From Antilocapra americana (taxonomy: Eukaryota > Chordata > Mammalia > Artiodactyla > Antilocapridae), in the NCBI GenBank assembly GCA_007570785.1, contig ML661902.1, positions 1,342,044 to 1,406,043 of the forward strand: a stretch of 64,000 bases of DNA. Reading direction: 5' to 3'. A program made the position numbers and the translations under genes. Under the pieces are notes generated by a model that was not told the DNA's origin, did not search any database, and saw nothing but the letters and a program-made list of their open reading frames with translations. This document shows, piece after piece, positions 1 through 12,335 of this stretch (positions are counted from its first letter, which is position 1; every line of letters begins with the position of its first letter).

Positions 1-330
1 TTTTTAATTAATTTATTTTTATTGAATAATTGCTTTACAGAATTTTGCTATTTTCTGTCAAACCTCAACATGAATCAGCCACAGTTATACATATATCCCC
101 CCGTTGAAACTCCCTCCCATCTCCCTCCTCATCCCACCTGTCTAGGTTGATGCAGAGCCCCTGTTTGAGTTTCCTGAGACATACAGCAAATTCCTGTTGG
201 CTATCTATTTTACATATGGTAATGTAAATTTCCATGTTACTCTCAACATTCATTTCACCCTCTCCTCCCCTCTCCCCATGTCCATAAGTCTATTCTCTAT
301 GTCTGTTGCTCCATTTCTGTCCTGTCAAAT
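1..330 (-). mobile_element. Old L1 3' untranslated region, minus strand
   Basis: T-rich opening, then C-rich blocks (catatatcccccc, ctccctcccatctcc) and the stretch running from a tctaggttgatgcagagc block to a gtccataagtctattctctatgtctg block, which I recognise as the antisense of the 3' untranslated end of L1 in artiodactyls. The same layout recurs at 24.1, 49.1 and 57.3 kb. It is cut by the window edge, so the poly(A) side may lie outside. No coding sequence is expected. Confidence 0.75.
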
Positions 331-888
331 CAAAATTTTTAATGAAAAGAAATAAATATTCTCTCTTACATAAGCCACTATTATTTTGGTCTCTACTGAT
401 GCTACTATACAAATATCCTAGCAATATACTACTACTTTTTTGTTTATATGAATAAGGGCTAGTACATGGGCCCTAAGATATTATTGAATAGTGGTAAGAG
501 TCAGGGCACACAAATCAAATTACCGTGCACCACTGAGCCAAATGACACCTCACCATGACAGCCAACGTCTTATTAGCAAGATGATGCAGAAGAATGAAAT
601 TTTTCATTTAAGCACCAACTCAAATTATTGAGAGAAAACTCTTAGATTGCTAGAAATTCTCTCTGAAGAGAAAAGACAGTGGAGCCAAAGTATGATTTCT
701 TGGACTGAGCATGTCCTGCTACTGGGAATAATACCATTCAGTAGGGATTCATTCCTTGCTTCTGTATGTCTAAGTGGGAGCCCCCTACCACTTAAGTAAA
801 GTAAGAGAAAGACAAGAGGAGGGTTCATCTGATACGACCCTGAACTGAAGGATAAATACCAGTGGCTTAACAATTGGCTACTATGTCA
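331..888. other. No recognised feature
   Basis: AT-rich sequence with no repeat, exon or RNA gene that I recognise. The short open frame at 625-873 on the minus strand has no domain or composition suggesting a gene. Confidence 0.4.
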
Positions 889-1089
889 ATATAAAGTGGT
901 GGTTAAGAACATAAATGAAACCAGTTTTCCTGAGATTAAATCAATAGTGTGACCTTAAACAATTTGTTTAACCTCCCATGAATCAACATGGGGTTTCCTC
1001 ATCTATAAAATGAATGACAGTGCCTACCTTATTGGGTTGTTCACTAAATGAGTTAGCATACACAGAGCACACCAGTCAATGCCTGTTTA

Positions 1090-1698
1090 GTACAGTCACT
1101 TAGTCGTGTCTGACTCTGCAACCCCATGAAGCGCAGCACACCAGACCTCCCTGTCCCTCACCAACTCCCAGAGTCCACCCAAACCCATGTCCATTGAGTC
1201 GGTGATGCCATCCAACCATCTCATCCTCTGTTGTCCCCTTCTCTTCCTGCCTTCAATATTTCCCAGCATCAGGGTCTTTTCCAGTGAGTCAGCTCTTTGC
1301 ATCATGTGGCAAAATTATTGGAGTTTCAGCATCAACATCAGCCCTTCCAATGAATACCCAGGACTGATCTCCTTTAGGATGGACTGTTTGGATCTCCTTG
1401 CAGTCCCAGGGACTCTCAAGAGTCTTTTCCAACACCACAGTTCAAAAGCATCAATTCTTCGGCGCTCAGCTTTCTGTATAGTCCAACTCTCACATCCATA
1501 CATGACTACTGGAAAAACCATAGCCTTGACTTTACAGACCTTTGTTGACAAAGTAATGTCTCTGCTTTTTAATATGCTGTCTAGGTTGGTCACAACTTTT
1601 CTTCCAAGGAGTAAGCGTCTTTTAATTTCATGGCTGCAATCACCATCTGCAGTGATTTTGGAGCCCAGAAAAATAAAGTCAGCCACTGTTTCCACTGT
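1090..1698 (-). mobile_element. BovB LINE 3' fragment, minus strand, with decayed RT C-terminus
   Basis: A 5'-truncated BovB (RTE-clade non-LTR retrotransposon) inserted antisense into a MIR. Read on the minus strand, 1315-1716 gives a 133-codon open stretch with the conserved late BovB blocks GDCSHEIKRRLLLGRK, YGCESWT and ELWCWKRLLRVPGTARRS. These lie downstream of the reverse-transcriptase catalytic site, which is missing. The open stretch at 1096-1305 continues the same protein in another frame ([23 protein letters not shown]), so the copy is frameshifted and non-functional. Confidence 0.9.
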
Positions 1699-1719
1699 TA
1701 CATAGCAGATACTCAATAA

Positions 1720-1935
1720 TTAGTTAGTGTTAGTCACTGAGTCGTGTCTGACTCTTTGTGCCCCAGTGCAGAGTAGCCTGCCAGGCTCTTCTGTTTATGG
1801 AATTCTCCAGGCAAGAATACTGGAGTGGGTAGCCATTCCCTTCTCCAGGATATCTTCCCAACCCAAGGACTGAACCTGGGTCACCTGCATTTCAGGCAGA
1901 TTCTTTACTATCTGAACCACCAAAGAGAAGTTGAA
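1720..1935 (-). mobile_element. Bov-tA SINE, minus strand, TSD-flanked
   Basis: Antisense Bov-tA: BovB-like tail (cactgagtcgtgtctgactc), body (ggcaagaatactggagtggg), and decayed tRNA-Glu-like head (ggcagattctttactatctg). It is flanked by an 11-bp direct repeat atactcaataa at 1709-1719 and 1936-1946, which is the duplicated target inside the MIR. Confidence 0.92.
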
Positions 1936-1965
1936 ATACTCAATAAATGTTAGCAAATAGTATCT

Positions 1966-2640
1966 TAGATGAAGTAGTAGGGGAAAAAACTCAACTCCCT
2001 CAAGGGCAATGCCCCAAACAGCAGGATGGGGGTTGGGTATTACTAACCAATACTACAATACTGGGCATTCATGAAATAGTTGATCCCTGGAAATGGTCCA
2101 GTATTCTGTGGTGAATCAGTGAGGTGCCTGTCAGTTTACAAACCATAATGAGAATTCAGAGAAGAGTCAATAGTGGTGGGGAGGGGACTTGCTGAGACTA
2201 AGACACTAAGCCCCAAAGCAGGATTTGTTAGAGAGAGGTGAGATAAGGCTAGTAGGCTATGGAAGCAGACTTTCACTGGAAATAAAGGTGAGGCACAAGA
2301 ATGTAAAAATTATTCATGAAGTAATAAGTTTTAAGTTAATTAGACCCTATTGAACATCACAAATAATGATGAGGATTGAAAAAAAGGTGATACTTAAGCC
2401 AAGGGGAAAATGTCTGTCCTCAGAAGGCATGGGGTATCACCCAGTATTGAGCTAAATGTGATGAACATTTTAATGCTCTTACTACACACAGAAAATGATA
2501 ATTATGTAAGATGATAGATGTAATAAATCTTATTAACCTTATCGTGATTATTGCAACATACAGGTATATCAAATCATCATGTTGCATACCTTAGATATAC
2601 ACAGTGTTATATGTCAGTTCATATCTTAATAAAGCTGAAA
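1966..2640. other. No recognised feature
   Basis: AT-rich sequence with no repeat or gene that I can identify. The open frames are short and random in composition. Confidence 0.4.
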
Positions 2641-2644
2641 AAGA

Positions 2645-2965
2645 TTTTTCCATGTGGTTATATACAGCAGACGTTTGTTCATTTTAGCTGCTGCATAATA
2701 TTCCACTGAGTAAATTTATTTATTTATTTATATCTCTACTAATGCTCATTTAGATGCTGGGAACTTTTCACTATTATAAATAAGGCTACAATGACTATTC
2801 TTCCTGATAATCCCTGATATATCTCTGCAACTGTTTCTCTGTGTTATGCTTTTACATCCAGATTTGAACTTTGTTGGTTATAAGGCATGGGCAAATTCAG
2901 TTTCTCTGGAAATAGCCAAATTGGTCTCTGATTTGGCTTTACCAAATAGTATTCAGTTCTTTTAT
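2645..2965 (-). mobile_element. Ancient L1 fragment, minus strand
   Basis: Diverged antisense L1: the ctgctgcataatattccactgag block (the young L1 copies have gctgagtaatattccattg at the same place) and an ataaggctacaatgactattc block match the region near the ORF2/3'UTR boundary of old L1s. Many substitutions, no open frame. Confidence 0.55.
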
Positions 2966-3285
2966 TTTATTTATACCATGATTCAGATCATGGTGTAATT
3001 TATACCATAATTCAAAGAAGTATATTATTCCATTTTAACTTTTATATGGCACTGCATAAACTAACTTTTAAATATACCTTACAAATCAATGCTTACTTCT
3101 TATCTAACATAGGTCACAGATATGTACAACAGATTAAAGTAAGTCTTAAATTTTGTAAAATATCAGGGTTTCAAGAAAATAAGTAGGACAGGAACAAAAA
3201 ATCTAAAGTTTTTCCTGGGTATACTTAGAGGAGCAATAAAATCAAGCTTTCCCCAGCAAATGTATTGTTCTTAATACTGTTTGTT

Positions 3286-3505
3286 TTTCAGTATTTTTTT
3301 GTGTTTTTTTTTTCTTTACATTATTGTGTTGGTTTTGCCATACATTGACATGAATCCACCATGGGTATACATGTGTTCCCTCTCCAGAACCCCCCTCCCA
3401 CCTCCCTCCCTATTCCATCTCTCTGGGTCATCCCGGTGCACCAGCCCTGAGCACCCTGTATCAAGCATCAAACCTGGGCTGGCAATTGATTTCACATATG
3501 ATAAT
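3286..3505 (-). mobile_element. Young L1 3'UTR stub, minus strand
   Basis: About 220 bp of L1 3' end in antisense: T-run, then ttgccatacattgacatgaat, the C-tract block, and gggtcatcccggtgcaccagccctgag. It shares its 3' terminus with the copy at 4.1 kb and differs from those at 18.8 and 33.5 kb. Heavily 5'-truncated. The element stops at about gataat (3503), after which the flank begins. Confidence 0.85.
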
Positions 3506-4087
3506 TTACATTACTTTTGAATGATAGAAAACAATTCAATGATAGGATGTGAAATATAGGAATATATTCTACACACAATTCTACATAAAGTTTCTACTTT
3601 AAAATCCTTCATAAATTATTGAAACATGTTTACTTTTAGCCTGTATTTAATACTCAACTCTATAACTGAAAGAAAGTTAGTGGAAATTTAATCTTCATCT
3701 ATGAAACATAATTGTGATTTTTTTTTCTCCCATGATTCTGTCCTTTCAATGATATGTTTTTCAAAGTGAGTATTTGAAGAATAGACCACATAGACACTTC
3801 CTTCTGCTTATAAGAGGCACAGTTAGGAAATGAGAAATGTATCAGCCAAAATAAAGATATTTCATAAGTGCTCTGAATAAAGCATAAGATGCTGCAGCAT
3901 GCATATGCTGTAAAATGCCACCACATTAACTCAATATTCTAGACAAGTTTTGTCCTAAACAGTTTTTTCTATCTTACTTTGTTAACTGCTCAAAGACCTA
4001 TAAGCATAATTTTTCTCTATATTATCTATTCTATTCAGATATCACCCTTCAAGTATCTTGAAATGATTGTAATAGCAAATTACTGAT

Positions 4088-5325
4088 TTTTATTTTTTAT
4101 TTATTATTTTATTTTATTTTTAAATTTTCTTTACTTTATTGTGTTAGTTTTGCCATACATTGACATGAATCTGCCATGGGTATACATATGTTCCCCTTCC
4201 AGAACCCCCCTCCCACCTCCCTCCCGATTCCCTCTCTCTGGGTCATCCCGGTGCACCAGCCCTGAGCATCAAACCTGGGCTGGCAATTGATTTCACATAT
4301 GATAATCAACATGTTTCAATGCTAGTCTCCCATATCATCCCACCCTTGCCCTCTTCCACAGAGTCCACGAGACTGTTCTATACATCTGCGTTTCTTTTGC
4401 TGTCTCGCATATAGGGTTCTTGTTACCATCTTTCTAAATTTCATATATATGCGTTAGTATACTGTATTTTTGTTTTTCCTTCTGGCTTGCTTCACTCTGT
4501 ATAATAGGCTCCAGTTCCGTCCACCTGAGTAGAACTGATTCAAATGAATTCTTTTTAATGGCTGAGAAATATTCCATTGTGTATATGTACCACAGCTTTC
4601 TTATCCATTCATCAGTTGATGGGCATCTAGGTTGCTTCCATGTCCTGGCTATTGTAAACAATGTGGCGATGAACATTGGGGTACACGTGTCTCTTTCAAT
4701 TCTGGTTTCCTCAGTGTGTATGCCCAGCAGTGGGATTGCTGGGTCATATGGCAGTTCTATTTGCAGTTTTTTTAAGGAATCTCCACACTGTTCTCCATAG
4801 TGGCTGTACTAGTTTGCATTCCCACCAACAGTGTAAGAGGGTTCCCTTTGCTCCACATCCTCTCCAGCATTTATTGCTTGTAGACTTTTGGATGGCAGCC
4901 ATTCTGACTGGTGTAAAGTGGTACCTCATTGTGGTTTTTGATTTGCATTTCTCTGATAATGAGTGATGTTGAGCATCTTTTCATGTGTTTGTTAGCCATT
5001 TTTATGTCTTCTTTGGAGAAATGTCTGTTTAGTTCTTTGGCCCACTCTTTGATTGGGTCGTTTATTTTTCTAGAATGGAGCTGCAGGAGTTGCTTGTATA
5101 TTTTTGAGATTAATTGTTTGTCTGTTGCTTCGTTTGCTATTATTTTCTCCCATTCTGAAGGGTGCCTTTTCACCTTGCTTATAGTTTCTTTTGTTGTGCA
5201 GAAGCTTTTAATTTTAATTAGGTCCCATTTGTTTATTTGTGCTTTTATTTCCAATATTCTGGGAGGTGGGTCATAGAGGATCCTGCTTTGGTTTATGTCA
5301 GAGAGTGTTTTGCCTATGTTTTAAA
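4088..5325 (-). mobile_element. 5'-truncated young L1, minus strand
   Basis: An L1 of about 1.2 kb in antisense: T-rich tail near 4088-4135, 3'UTR to about 4433, then ORF2 C-terminal half up to about 5325, where the 5' truncation falls. The sequence is very close to the copies at 19.0 and 32.6 kb, so the insertion is fairly recent. I could not find a convincing TSD. Confidence 0.9.
4434..5254 (-). pseudogene. L1 ORF2 C-terminal remnant, frameshifted
   Basis: ORF2p of L1 is the endonuclease/reverse-transcriptase protein; only the region after the RT domain remains. Three overlapping minus-strand open pieces cover it: 4871-5254 ([21 protein letters not shown]), 4744-4929 (Cys-rich block [18 protein letters not shown], which fits C-x3-C-x7-H-x4-C) and 4434-4676 ([20 protein letters not shown], ending in the ORF2 stop at 4434). 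The breaks sit at homopolymer runs, such as the seven Ts near 4768 and the five Ts near 4935. The copy at 19.4 kb keeps frame across the first of these, so single-base slippage broke the frame. Non-functional. Confidence 0.88.
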
Positions 5326-5800
5326 AGCTGAATCAGTGATAGCTTCAGTAGTGTCATTATATTAGAGACTTTAGACATGGTGTTTAGGATATATAGAACT
5401 ATTCCTCCTCACTGTTGTTTTTCTTTCCATTTAATATAATTGTTCATTCAAGAAAGCACATCACCTGTTATTTTTATCTATATAATGTATTGCTTTAAAT
5501 ATCTTTGCCTTTCTGCTTTACCAAAAATAATTATCCTTAACTAACAGCAAAAATGAAGTCCTCAAGTCTGTTATATCTTAGTATCATCCATGAAATTAGC
5601 TACTGTTACCTGTTCTTCTGTTTTATTATCAAGCCAGAGAGGACAGACTGATCTTGGCCTTGCCTCCACTCAAAGCACAGGTGCTCTTCATCTCATGTCA
5701 GATGTACAGTTATTGCAACACTTAAATAATATAACAAGAAAAAAGTCACATACTTTCAAAACATCAAAGAGATACAATGACTTTTTATAGAGGAATGTAC
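5326..5800. other. No recognised feature
   Basis: AT-rich unique-looking DNA between the L1 and a tandem duplication. No gene signal. Confidence 0.4.
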
Positions 5801-5801
5801 T

Positions 5802-6025
5802 AAAATACGAAGAAATTCCAAACTGGGAATAAATATGCAAGGAGCACGGAGAGGGTGCATAGTATATTGGGAATGTCTTCATAGCAATAATTTGTGGAGT
5901 AGATGAAAGTTTTAAAATATGAAGAAATTCCAAACTAGGAATACATATGCAAGGAGCACGGAGAGGGTGCATAGTATCTTTGGAATGTCTTCATAGCAAT
6001 AATTTGTGGAGTAGATGAAATTTTT
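5802..6025. repeat. 112-bp tandem duplication, two copies
   Basis: Copy 1 is 5802-5913 and copy 2 is 5914-6025. Both read gaagaaattccaaact, then gcaaggagcacggagaggg, then gaatgtcttcatagcaat, then gtggagtagatgaaa. They differ at only a handful of positions (for example cg/tg near the start and attgg/ctttgg in the middle). The unit matches no interspersed family I know. The open frame crossing it on the minus strand (5688-5972) is a by-product of the duplication. Confidence 0.93.
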
Positions 6026-6907
6026 ATCTTTCATTTCTTTGAATCAAATAGTAACATTACTTTAAACATGTCAAAGTTTAAATGTTTCTTAAAAGTTTCC
6101 TTCTTTCTGTATTTGTCTTAATCCCATACTATATTAGACTATTTGAATGATAACACAAAGAAATGCTCAATAATTGCTTGAGTTAAATTTTTTACAGTGA
6201 AAGCTGAAAATTAAGTGGAGAGACCATCTCTTTCACTCAGATAACTTTAGTTATAAATAGTTTTAACTTTTGGCATTGAATGTGAAGTGAACAACTCATT
6301 TTATATGTAGCTAGTTTCACAGGGTGGACAAATAACTGAAAATAATGATTTTAAAATTATTTCCTGATTAGAAAGATGACTCTAACATTTATTTAATGTA
6401 GGATAGTTCATCAACTAGTAATTTTAGAAGTGTTAATCAAGATTCTAGAGAATCTAGAATACTAATCCTTATTCTGTCATTAACAGTGCATTTTAAGAAA
6501 AATGGTTTAATGTTTCTATTTTAAAATGTACAAATATTTCCAAATGTAGACTTCAGTAACATAGATTTGAAGATTTTGAATAAGTCTTTGACACAGTCAT
6601 AATTACAAAGTGTGTGCTTGTTAGTGGAAGGAGAGATGCCAGAAAACTTACAAGGGGCAGGAAGATATGATCTAACGTCAGGGTCAATTAGGAGACAATG
6701 ATAATGCCTAATGTCACATTTACTTGCCTTCTAATCTTGACCTTCAGCCATTTTGACAGGCTCCAGGCTAATAGCTGTGAAAATGTCTTCTTTTTAGTCT
6801 TCAAGTAATACCAATATCAATATGAAATAAAATGTATTTTTTAGGAAATGAGATCTATTTTGAACTTACATGAGAATAAAATGTTCATATACATATATAT
6901 ATATGCA

Positions 6908-6940
<33 letters not shown>

Positions 6941-8540
6941 GACTTGTGGAAGGGAAAGGTAGATAATGATAAAATTTTCTTATCTATAACACAAATAGTG
7001 TAATAAGAACATATCTTTATTAATACCTAGTACACTCAGATGGCCATATGATATAGCTTCCTTTCTTTCCCCAGAATTTTAAATTCATTCTCCAGTTTTT
7101 TAGTCTTCACACAAATCTATTCACCTAAGTGTTGCTATGACGATGGTACCATTTGGTTGCACCAACATGGGATACTACATAAAAATCTTCACTACCCTTG
7201 CCTTTTCTCTGTCTCAGAAGAATAGTGCAATTGACCTGCTCCCCCTTTTTTCTTTACAGTTTACTTCTAAAAATAGTTTATTTGTTAAGTGAAGTCTTTT
7301 TTTTTATCCTATGAACATATACGTGTTTGTAAAAATCTTAGATTTGTTTGTTCCTCCCAGGTCATGCATATTCACCTAAATGGGGGAAAAAAGTCTTTTT
7401 TTTTTTTCTATTCAGCCCTCATTTTTTTTTTCTTTTCCTCTACCCAAATAAATCAATTCTAATCTAATAATGCATAAGGTTTCCAGTGTCAAGGAAATAG
7501 ATGTCTAAGTGTTTTGTTACAATTAGACAAAATAGAGACTCAGTGCCACTGGTTTCTATAACCTTGACTATGCCCAGAAGTCTCTTTTACATGCTTTAGG
7601 TATCTTTATTCCTTTCTTGCAGTTATTTATTCTCCTTCCCATCTTTCACGAACATTTCTAGAGCATTCTGCACTCCCACTATGTTACCCAATGGAAATGT
7701 GAAAACAAGTAAGGCACATTTCCTGACCAAAAAGGAGATAAATAAATACATTGCATAAGGACTCATTTTTTCAATTTGGTTTATCTAATAACATTCATTG
7801 AAACAATATTGTTTTAAGTATTTTCAGGGCAAATAATGTTTATGTAAATTATTTCATGAGTTAAATAGGTTGTGCAAAACTGCCAACTGCTTACATGCAA
7901 AGAAGTATTTCTATAGCACTGCTTTCACAGAAAAAAAAAAAAAAAGCCATTCCACTCTACTGCCCACAAACGAAGTTTTAGACACAACTCACTTACCTAT
8001 AGTATGCCTGTAATATTATGTTGAATTATACCTTTTCTCAGAAGCGCTCTAAATATTATCTTCAAGCGTAATATCATGGGGTCTTGTTTGTTTATATTCT
8101 GCTTTCTTACACAAGCAGTTTGAAATAGTTTATACATATAACAAAATAGTAATGCAGTATAGACAAGGTAAAGAGGTAGGACTAGGAAAAAATGTAAATG
8201 AAAGCAAAAAGCCAAGCCTTTAATGGCACAGGAACAGAGGGGCCAGCACACATGAGTAGCTGTAGCTGCCCTGTGGAAGGTGACCTATGGAAATGAGAAA
8301 TTCCCAGCAAATGCCCGACATTTTCACTCTGGAATCTCTTCTGAGTTGCTACTTGGAAGTGAATCCATAGGCTTTGAAAACTTGAAAAGCAGATAGCAAG
8401 TTTAGCATCCTTTTAGGAAAACTTAGAAGTCTTTTGAAAATGATCTCCTCAACATAAACTCACATCTCTACTTAGAAGTTGGTTTCGGAGTGGCCTATAG
8501 AAAAATTGAAGAGATTATCTCAATAAATTCTTTGAGCCAC
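6026..8540. other. Mostly unique AT-rich DNA
   Basis: No gene or interspersed repeat recognised. Contents include a TA/TG microsatellite (listed separately), T-runs near 7297 and 7397-7430, and an A-run at 7930-7945. The 84-codon minus frame at 7997-8251 shows no domain. Confidence 0.4.
6886..6942. repeat. (TA)n(TG)n(TA)n microsatellite
   Basis: An alternating AT block, then about ten TG/GT units, then TATATATATA. A compound dinucleotide repeat, likely to vary in length between individuals. Confidence 0.95.
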
Positions 8541-8544
8541 ACAG

Positions 8545-9465
8545 AGAACAGCATGGAGGTTACTTAAGAAACTAAAAATAGAGCAACCATATGATCCTGC
8601 AATCCCACCCCTGGACATGTTCCCAGAGAAAAACATGGTCCCAAGGAATACATGCACCCTGATGTTCACTGCAGTGCTATTTAAAATAGCCAAGACATGT
8701 AAGCAACCTAAATGTCCATGGGCACAAAAATGGATAAATAAGATGTGGCATATATATAAATAAAATGGAATATTACTCAGCCATTGAAAACAATGAAATA
8801 ATGCCATTTGCAGTAATATGGAGTGACCTAGAGATTGTTAGGGCTTCCCTGGTGGCTCAGATGTTAAAAAAAATCTGCCTGCAATGCAGGAGACCTGCTT
8901 TGATCCTAAGGTCAAGGAAGATCCCCTAGAGAAGGGAATGGCTACCCATTACAGTATTTTTTCCAGGAGAATTCTATGGACAGAGCAGCTTGGCAGGCTG
9001 TATATAGTCCATGAGGTCACAAAGAGTTGGACACGACTGAGTGACTTCAACACAGAGTTGTCATACTGAGTGAAGTAAGTCAGACAGAGAAAGAGAAATA
9101 TCACATGATATTGCTCATATGTGGAGTCTAAAAAAAGTAAGATGATACAAATGAACCTATTTACAAAACAGAAACAGACTCTCAGAGGACAAACTGAAGG
9201 GGTATGGGGGGACATAGTAAGGGAGTTTGGGATTGACATGTAAACACTACTATATTTAAAATGGATAACCTGTAAGGACCTACTGTATAGCATATTGAGC
9301 AGAAACTCTGCTCAATATTCTGTAAACAACTTAGTTGGGAAAAGAATTTGAAAAAGAATAGATACACGTATATGAATAAGTGAATCAGTCTGTTATATAC
9401 CTGAAACTAAGAGAACATTGTTAATCAATTATACTTCAATATATAATACAAAATTTTAAAAAAAT
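8545..9465 (+). mobile_element. Older L1 3' end, plus strand, interrupted by a SINE
   Basis: Sense L1: a gcaatcccacccctggacat block, caagacatgtaagcaacctaaatg, atggaatattactcagcc (end of ORF2), then the 3'UTR (atgtggagtctaaaaaaag, ctgtatagcatattgagc) ending in a weak A-rich tail near 9455-9465. A Bov-tA lies within it at 8841-9054. The reading frame is broken throughout. Confidence 0.82.
8841..9054 (+). mobile_element. Bov-tA SINE inside an L1
   Basis: Full-length sense Bov-tA: head gggcttccctggtggctcag, body gagaagggaatggctaccca, tail gagttggacacgactgag. The host L1 reads agagattg on the left and ttgtcatactgagtg on the right, so a short imperfect target duplication (agattgt/agttgt) is likely. 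The SINE is younger than this L1. Confidence 0.92.
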
Positions 9466-12088
9466 TCTTGGAGGTTTTATATAACACATAATTTACTGAT
9501 TTCTTTAATTCTCTAAATTTTATTGTGCAAAGTTGACTACCATGATTTGTGGCTGAAGGATTTTCAGAGCAACTATTTCAGGTAGCTAACACAAAGGGCA
9601 ATATGAATTGTAAAGATATTTTGGAATATTCACTTTTGGGTATTATACTGCACTGATGAATATTCCAGAAAGAATTAATTTCTAAAAGTGTTACTCAGCA
9701 GCTCAAGATGTGGACTATTACATAATATTATTGGAATGAAAATGCCTAAATTGAAGAGATAACCTACAAAAATATGGCTTCAGTTTTTAACGCCTTTAAA
9801 GTCATCCTTTCCAAAAAATATAGTGGAGGTAATTATCTTTTATGTCTCTCTTAGTGAGTGATGATGTGGTCATATCATTAGTGAACAATATGAAGTTTTT
9901 AGTCTTCAAATAAATACTCTTGTGAATTAGACATGAGACAATTCGTTATTTCTATTTTACAGAGAGAAAACCAAAGTGATAAAGAAGAAATTTTAGTGAA
10001 AGTTAAGCCAAGGATTGAGGGTGTTCTGCTGGGCATGAAGTATATATGCACTAAATATTTTCTGATTGGTTGATTGTTTTATATCTCTGTGTGTGACAGC
10101 TAAATCAAAATGGCCAATAGCTTTAAATAACTTAGATTTTTTTAATATTTTTAATCATCACAAGTCTCATAGTGACAAAAATTTAGAATATTGGTCTTTT
10201 CCATTTTCAAAGCTGTCCTAATATAGTAGTCACTGAACCCTAAATAGCTGTCAATCAGAAAGCCTTAATGAATCTTCAGTGTAAAAGCAAAGACATCAAG
10301 TTTCTAAATTGAGTCACAAGGGAAGTATGTTACTTCCCTTGGCTCTTTATGATTCCTATTAGAATTGCTTCACCCAAATTATTTACTTATTGGAAGATAG
10401 ACTTTTCTAATATGTATAATGTTCTTTGCGTTTCAAATTTATGTCACACTGTAGCCAGTAAGGGTACTGCACTCAATCATATATTTAAAATATGGTCCTA
10501 AGATTTCTATGAAAAATTTTTTTACAGACTAAATTAAATTTTTAAACACTTTACTTTTGCCTAAATAAAATATTATTATGAAATATGATGCCAATATAAA
10601 ATATAATAAATTCTTAAATATATGTTAAAATGCTTAAGTCTTAATTCCTTCCTTGTCCCTTTTTCTTCATTAAGCTTATAAAAGTAAAAATCAATTACAC
10701 TGATGAAAAAAAGACTCTGTATTTAAATCATAGAATGCTACATAAAAACACCCCCAAAGAAGCAGAGCAGGTAGTATTTGAATATTTAACAGTTTCAATT
10801 TCCAGTTTCTCTGAAGTAAATTCTATGTAAGAAGTATTTCTGAGCAATCAAAAAAAAATGTGTTCAAATAAAACAATCATTTAGACTTAGAAAAACTTTA
10901 AATATCCTTTAAAAAACATAAGCAGCTTTTTCATTTTTAAATTTTCATGCAAAATAGTGCAAATGAAAGTGCTTCTGCTGTAAATAGATTGTAGAGTGTT
11001 AACTAACACTGTGTTGTAGGTGGATATTTGTGTCATTATAATTGAAAGATCTAAATCTTAGCTTGGGAAACAATTCATTTTGAGTGTTATCAATCAATAT
11101 TTATTGACCGTCTGTTATATTCTTACTACTGAGTTAGTGGCTTTTTGGTTTGGGAATGAAGAGATATTGAAGACGTAAAGGGCATGGGATCTGTGTTTAA
11201 GGAAATTAAAATCTAGGTTTCTGTTTGCATCCCTTGTAAACTATTACTCAAGTCTTTAAAGCTGTTTTCAAAAAAAACACAGTCCCTCTCATAGTAAAGG
11301 AGAAACCAAAAAGAGTTAGAGAACCATAAGATTTAGGAGGTATTCTGAATAGTTAATAAATATTATGATCTGACTGAGATGTGATTAAAACCAAGTGTAG
11401 GAAGTGTCTATATTCATTGGAGTGGTAGTTGTCACATTGCCATTTCTGCCACAAAATGCTATTTCACCCTTGAAAACAATCCTCTCCATTAGCAAAGGTA
11501 TAAGTCAGCCACTTGGAAATGGTTACACAATTCTTTCCTCCAATGCTAAAAGCAGAATCACAGTTCCTGTTTTTCTTTTCCTTGAAAGGAGGTGAAAATC
11601 TGACAGCTCAAAATGAATCAAAAACCCAAGATAAAACAGACACCATTTTGTGCCCACTCAGTCTTCTTTCCAGGGTCATACATGTGTAAGTAGCTGTTTG
11701 TTTATAGTCAAGACCTTCTGTGGGTAAATCTGGCAGGATATCAAAGACATTTAGCATAGATATTTCATTTTCAATGCGTGTGTCTATTTTTTCCCCTGTT
11801 GATGAACCAAATATAACACATGCAGATGATTTTTAGGAATTTATTTTAAATCATAAATGTTTCTTTTTTTCTTTTTCTGAATGTTCACAGAAGCTGAGAG
11901 AGAAGTATTTGCCTACCACTCCCCTCTCATCACAGCATTGAATGGTTGGGTGAGATGGAACACAAAATTATATAATGTGTTTCCCTCCTTTAATTCTTCT
12001 CTGTATCTGTCAATCTATTAATTACTAATATATCCACCAATCTAGTAATCATCCATCTATCATCTGTTTATCATCTATAACCCATGAT
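9466..12088. other. Unique AT-rich DNA, no gene seen
   Basis: About 2.6 kb without a repeat I can name, apart from a tatttattgaccgtctg block near 11098-11118 that resembles a common ancient repeat motif. The 63-codon frame at 11404-11595 has no recognisable domain. Confidence 0.4.
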
Positions 12089-12335
12089 ACAGTGATTAAG
12101 AATATGGGCTACGGATTCAGTTAAACCTGGATTTGAAGGCAGGGTCAGCCTATTATTAGCTGAATGGCCTTAGTTAAATCACTTAACCTCTCTAAGCCTA
12201 ATTGGCTTATCAGTCTAAATCAGGCAATGAAAATATTTATTTCATTAGGAATGTTATGAAGATTAAAAAGGATAACTCATGCAAAAGGCTTAGCACATTG
12301 CTTGGCATGTAGTAAATATCTGATAAAATTTAAAG
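12089..12335 (+). repeat. MIR SINE, plus strand
   Basis: Near full-length MIR: acagtgattaagaatatggg, then cacttaacctctctaagcc, then tgttatgaagattaaaaagg, then ggcttagcacattgcttggc. All MIR landmarks occur in order. Confidence 0.85.

Larger units (their letters stand above)
889..1965 (+). repeat. MIR SINE split by two later insertions
   Basis: The MIR is recognisable at 889-1089 from its core (gtggttaagaac, the acctcccatga block, tcctcatctataaaatgaatgacagtg), then again at 1699-1719 and 1936-1965, where its 3' part reads acatagcagatactcaataaatgttagc. The gaps between these pieces hold a minus-strand BovB fragment and a Bov-tA SINE. MIR is ancient in mammals, so this gives a relative order: MIR first, BovB next, Bov-tA last. 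Confidence 0.75.

Noticed and set aside
1187..1705. 172-codon plus-strand open frame
   Set aside because: It is the antisense shadow of the BovB fragment at 1090-1698.
5688..6025. Direct repeats considered as a CRISPR-like array
   Set aside because: Only two adjacent 112-bp units with no spacers, in a mammalian genome; this is a simple tandem duplication.
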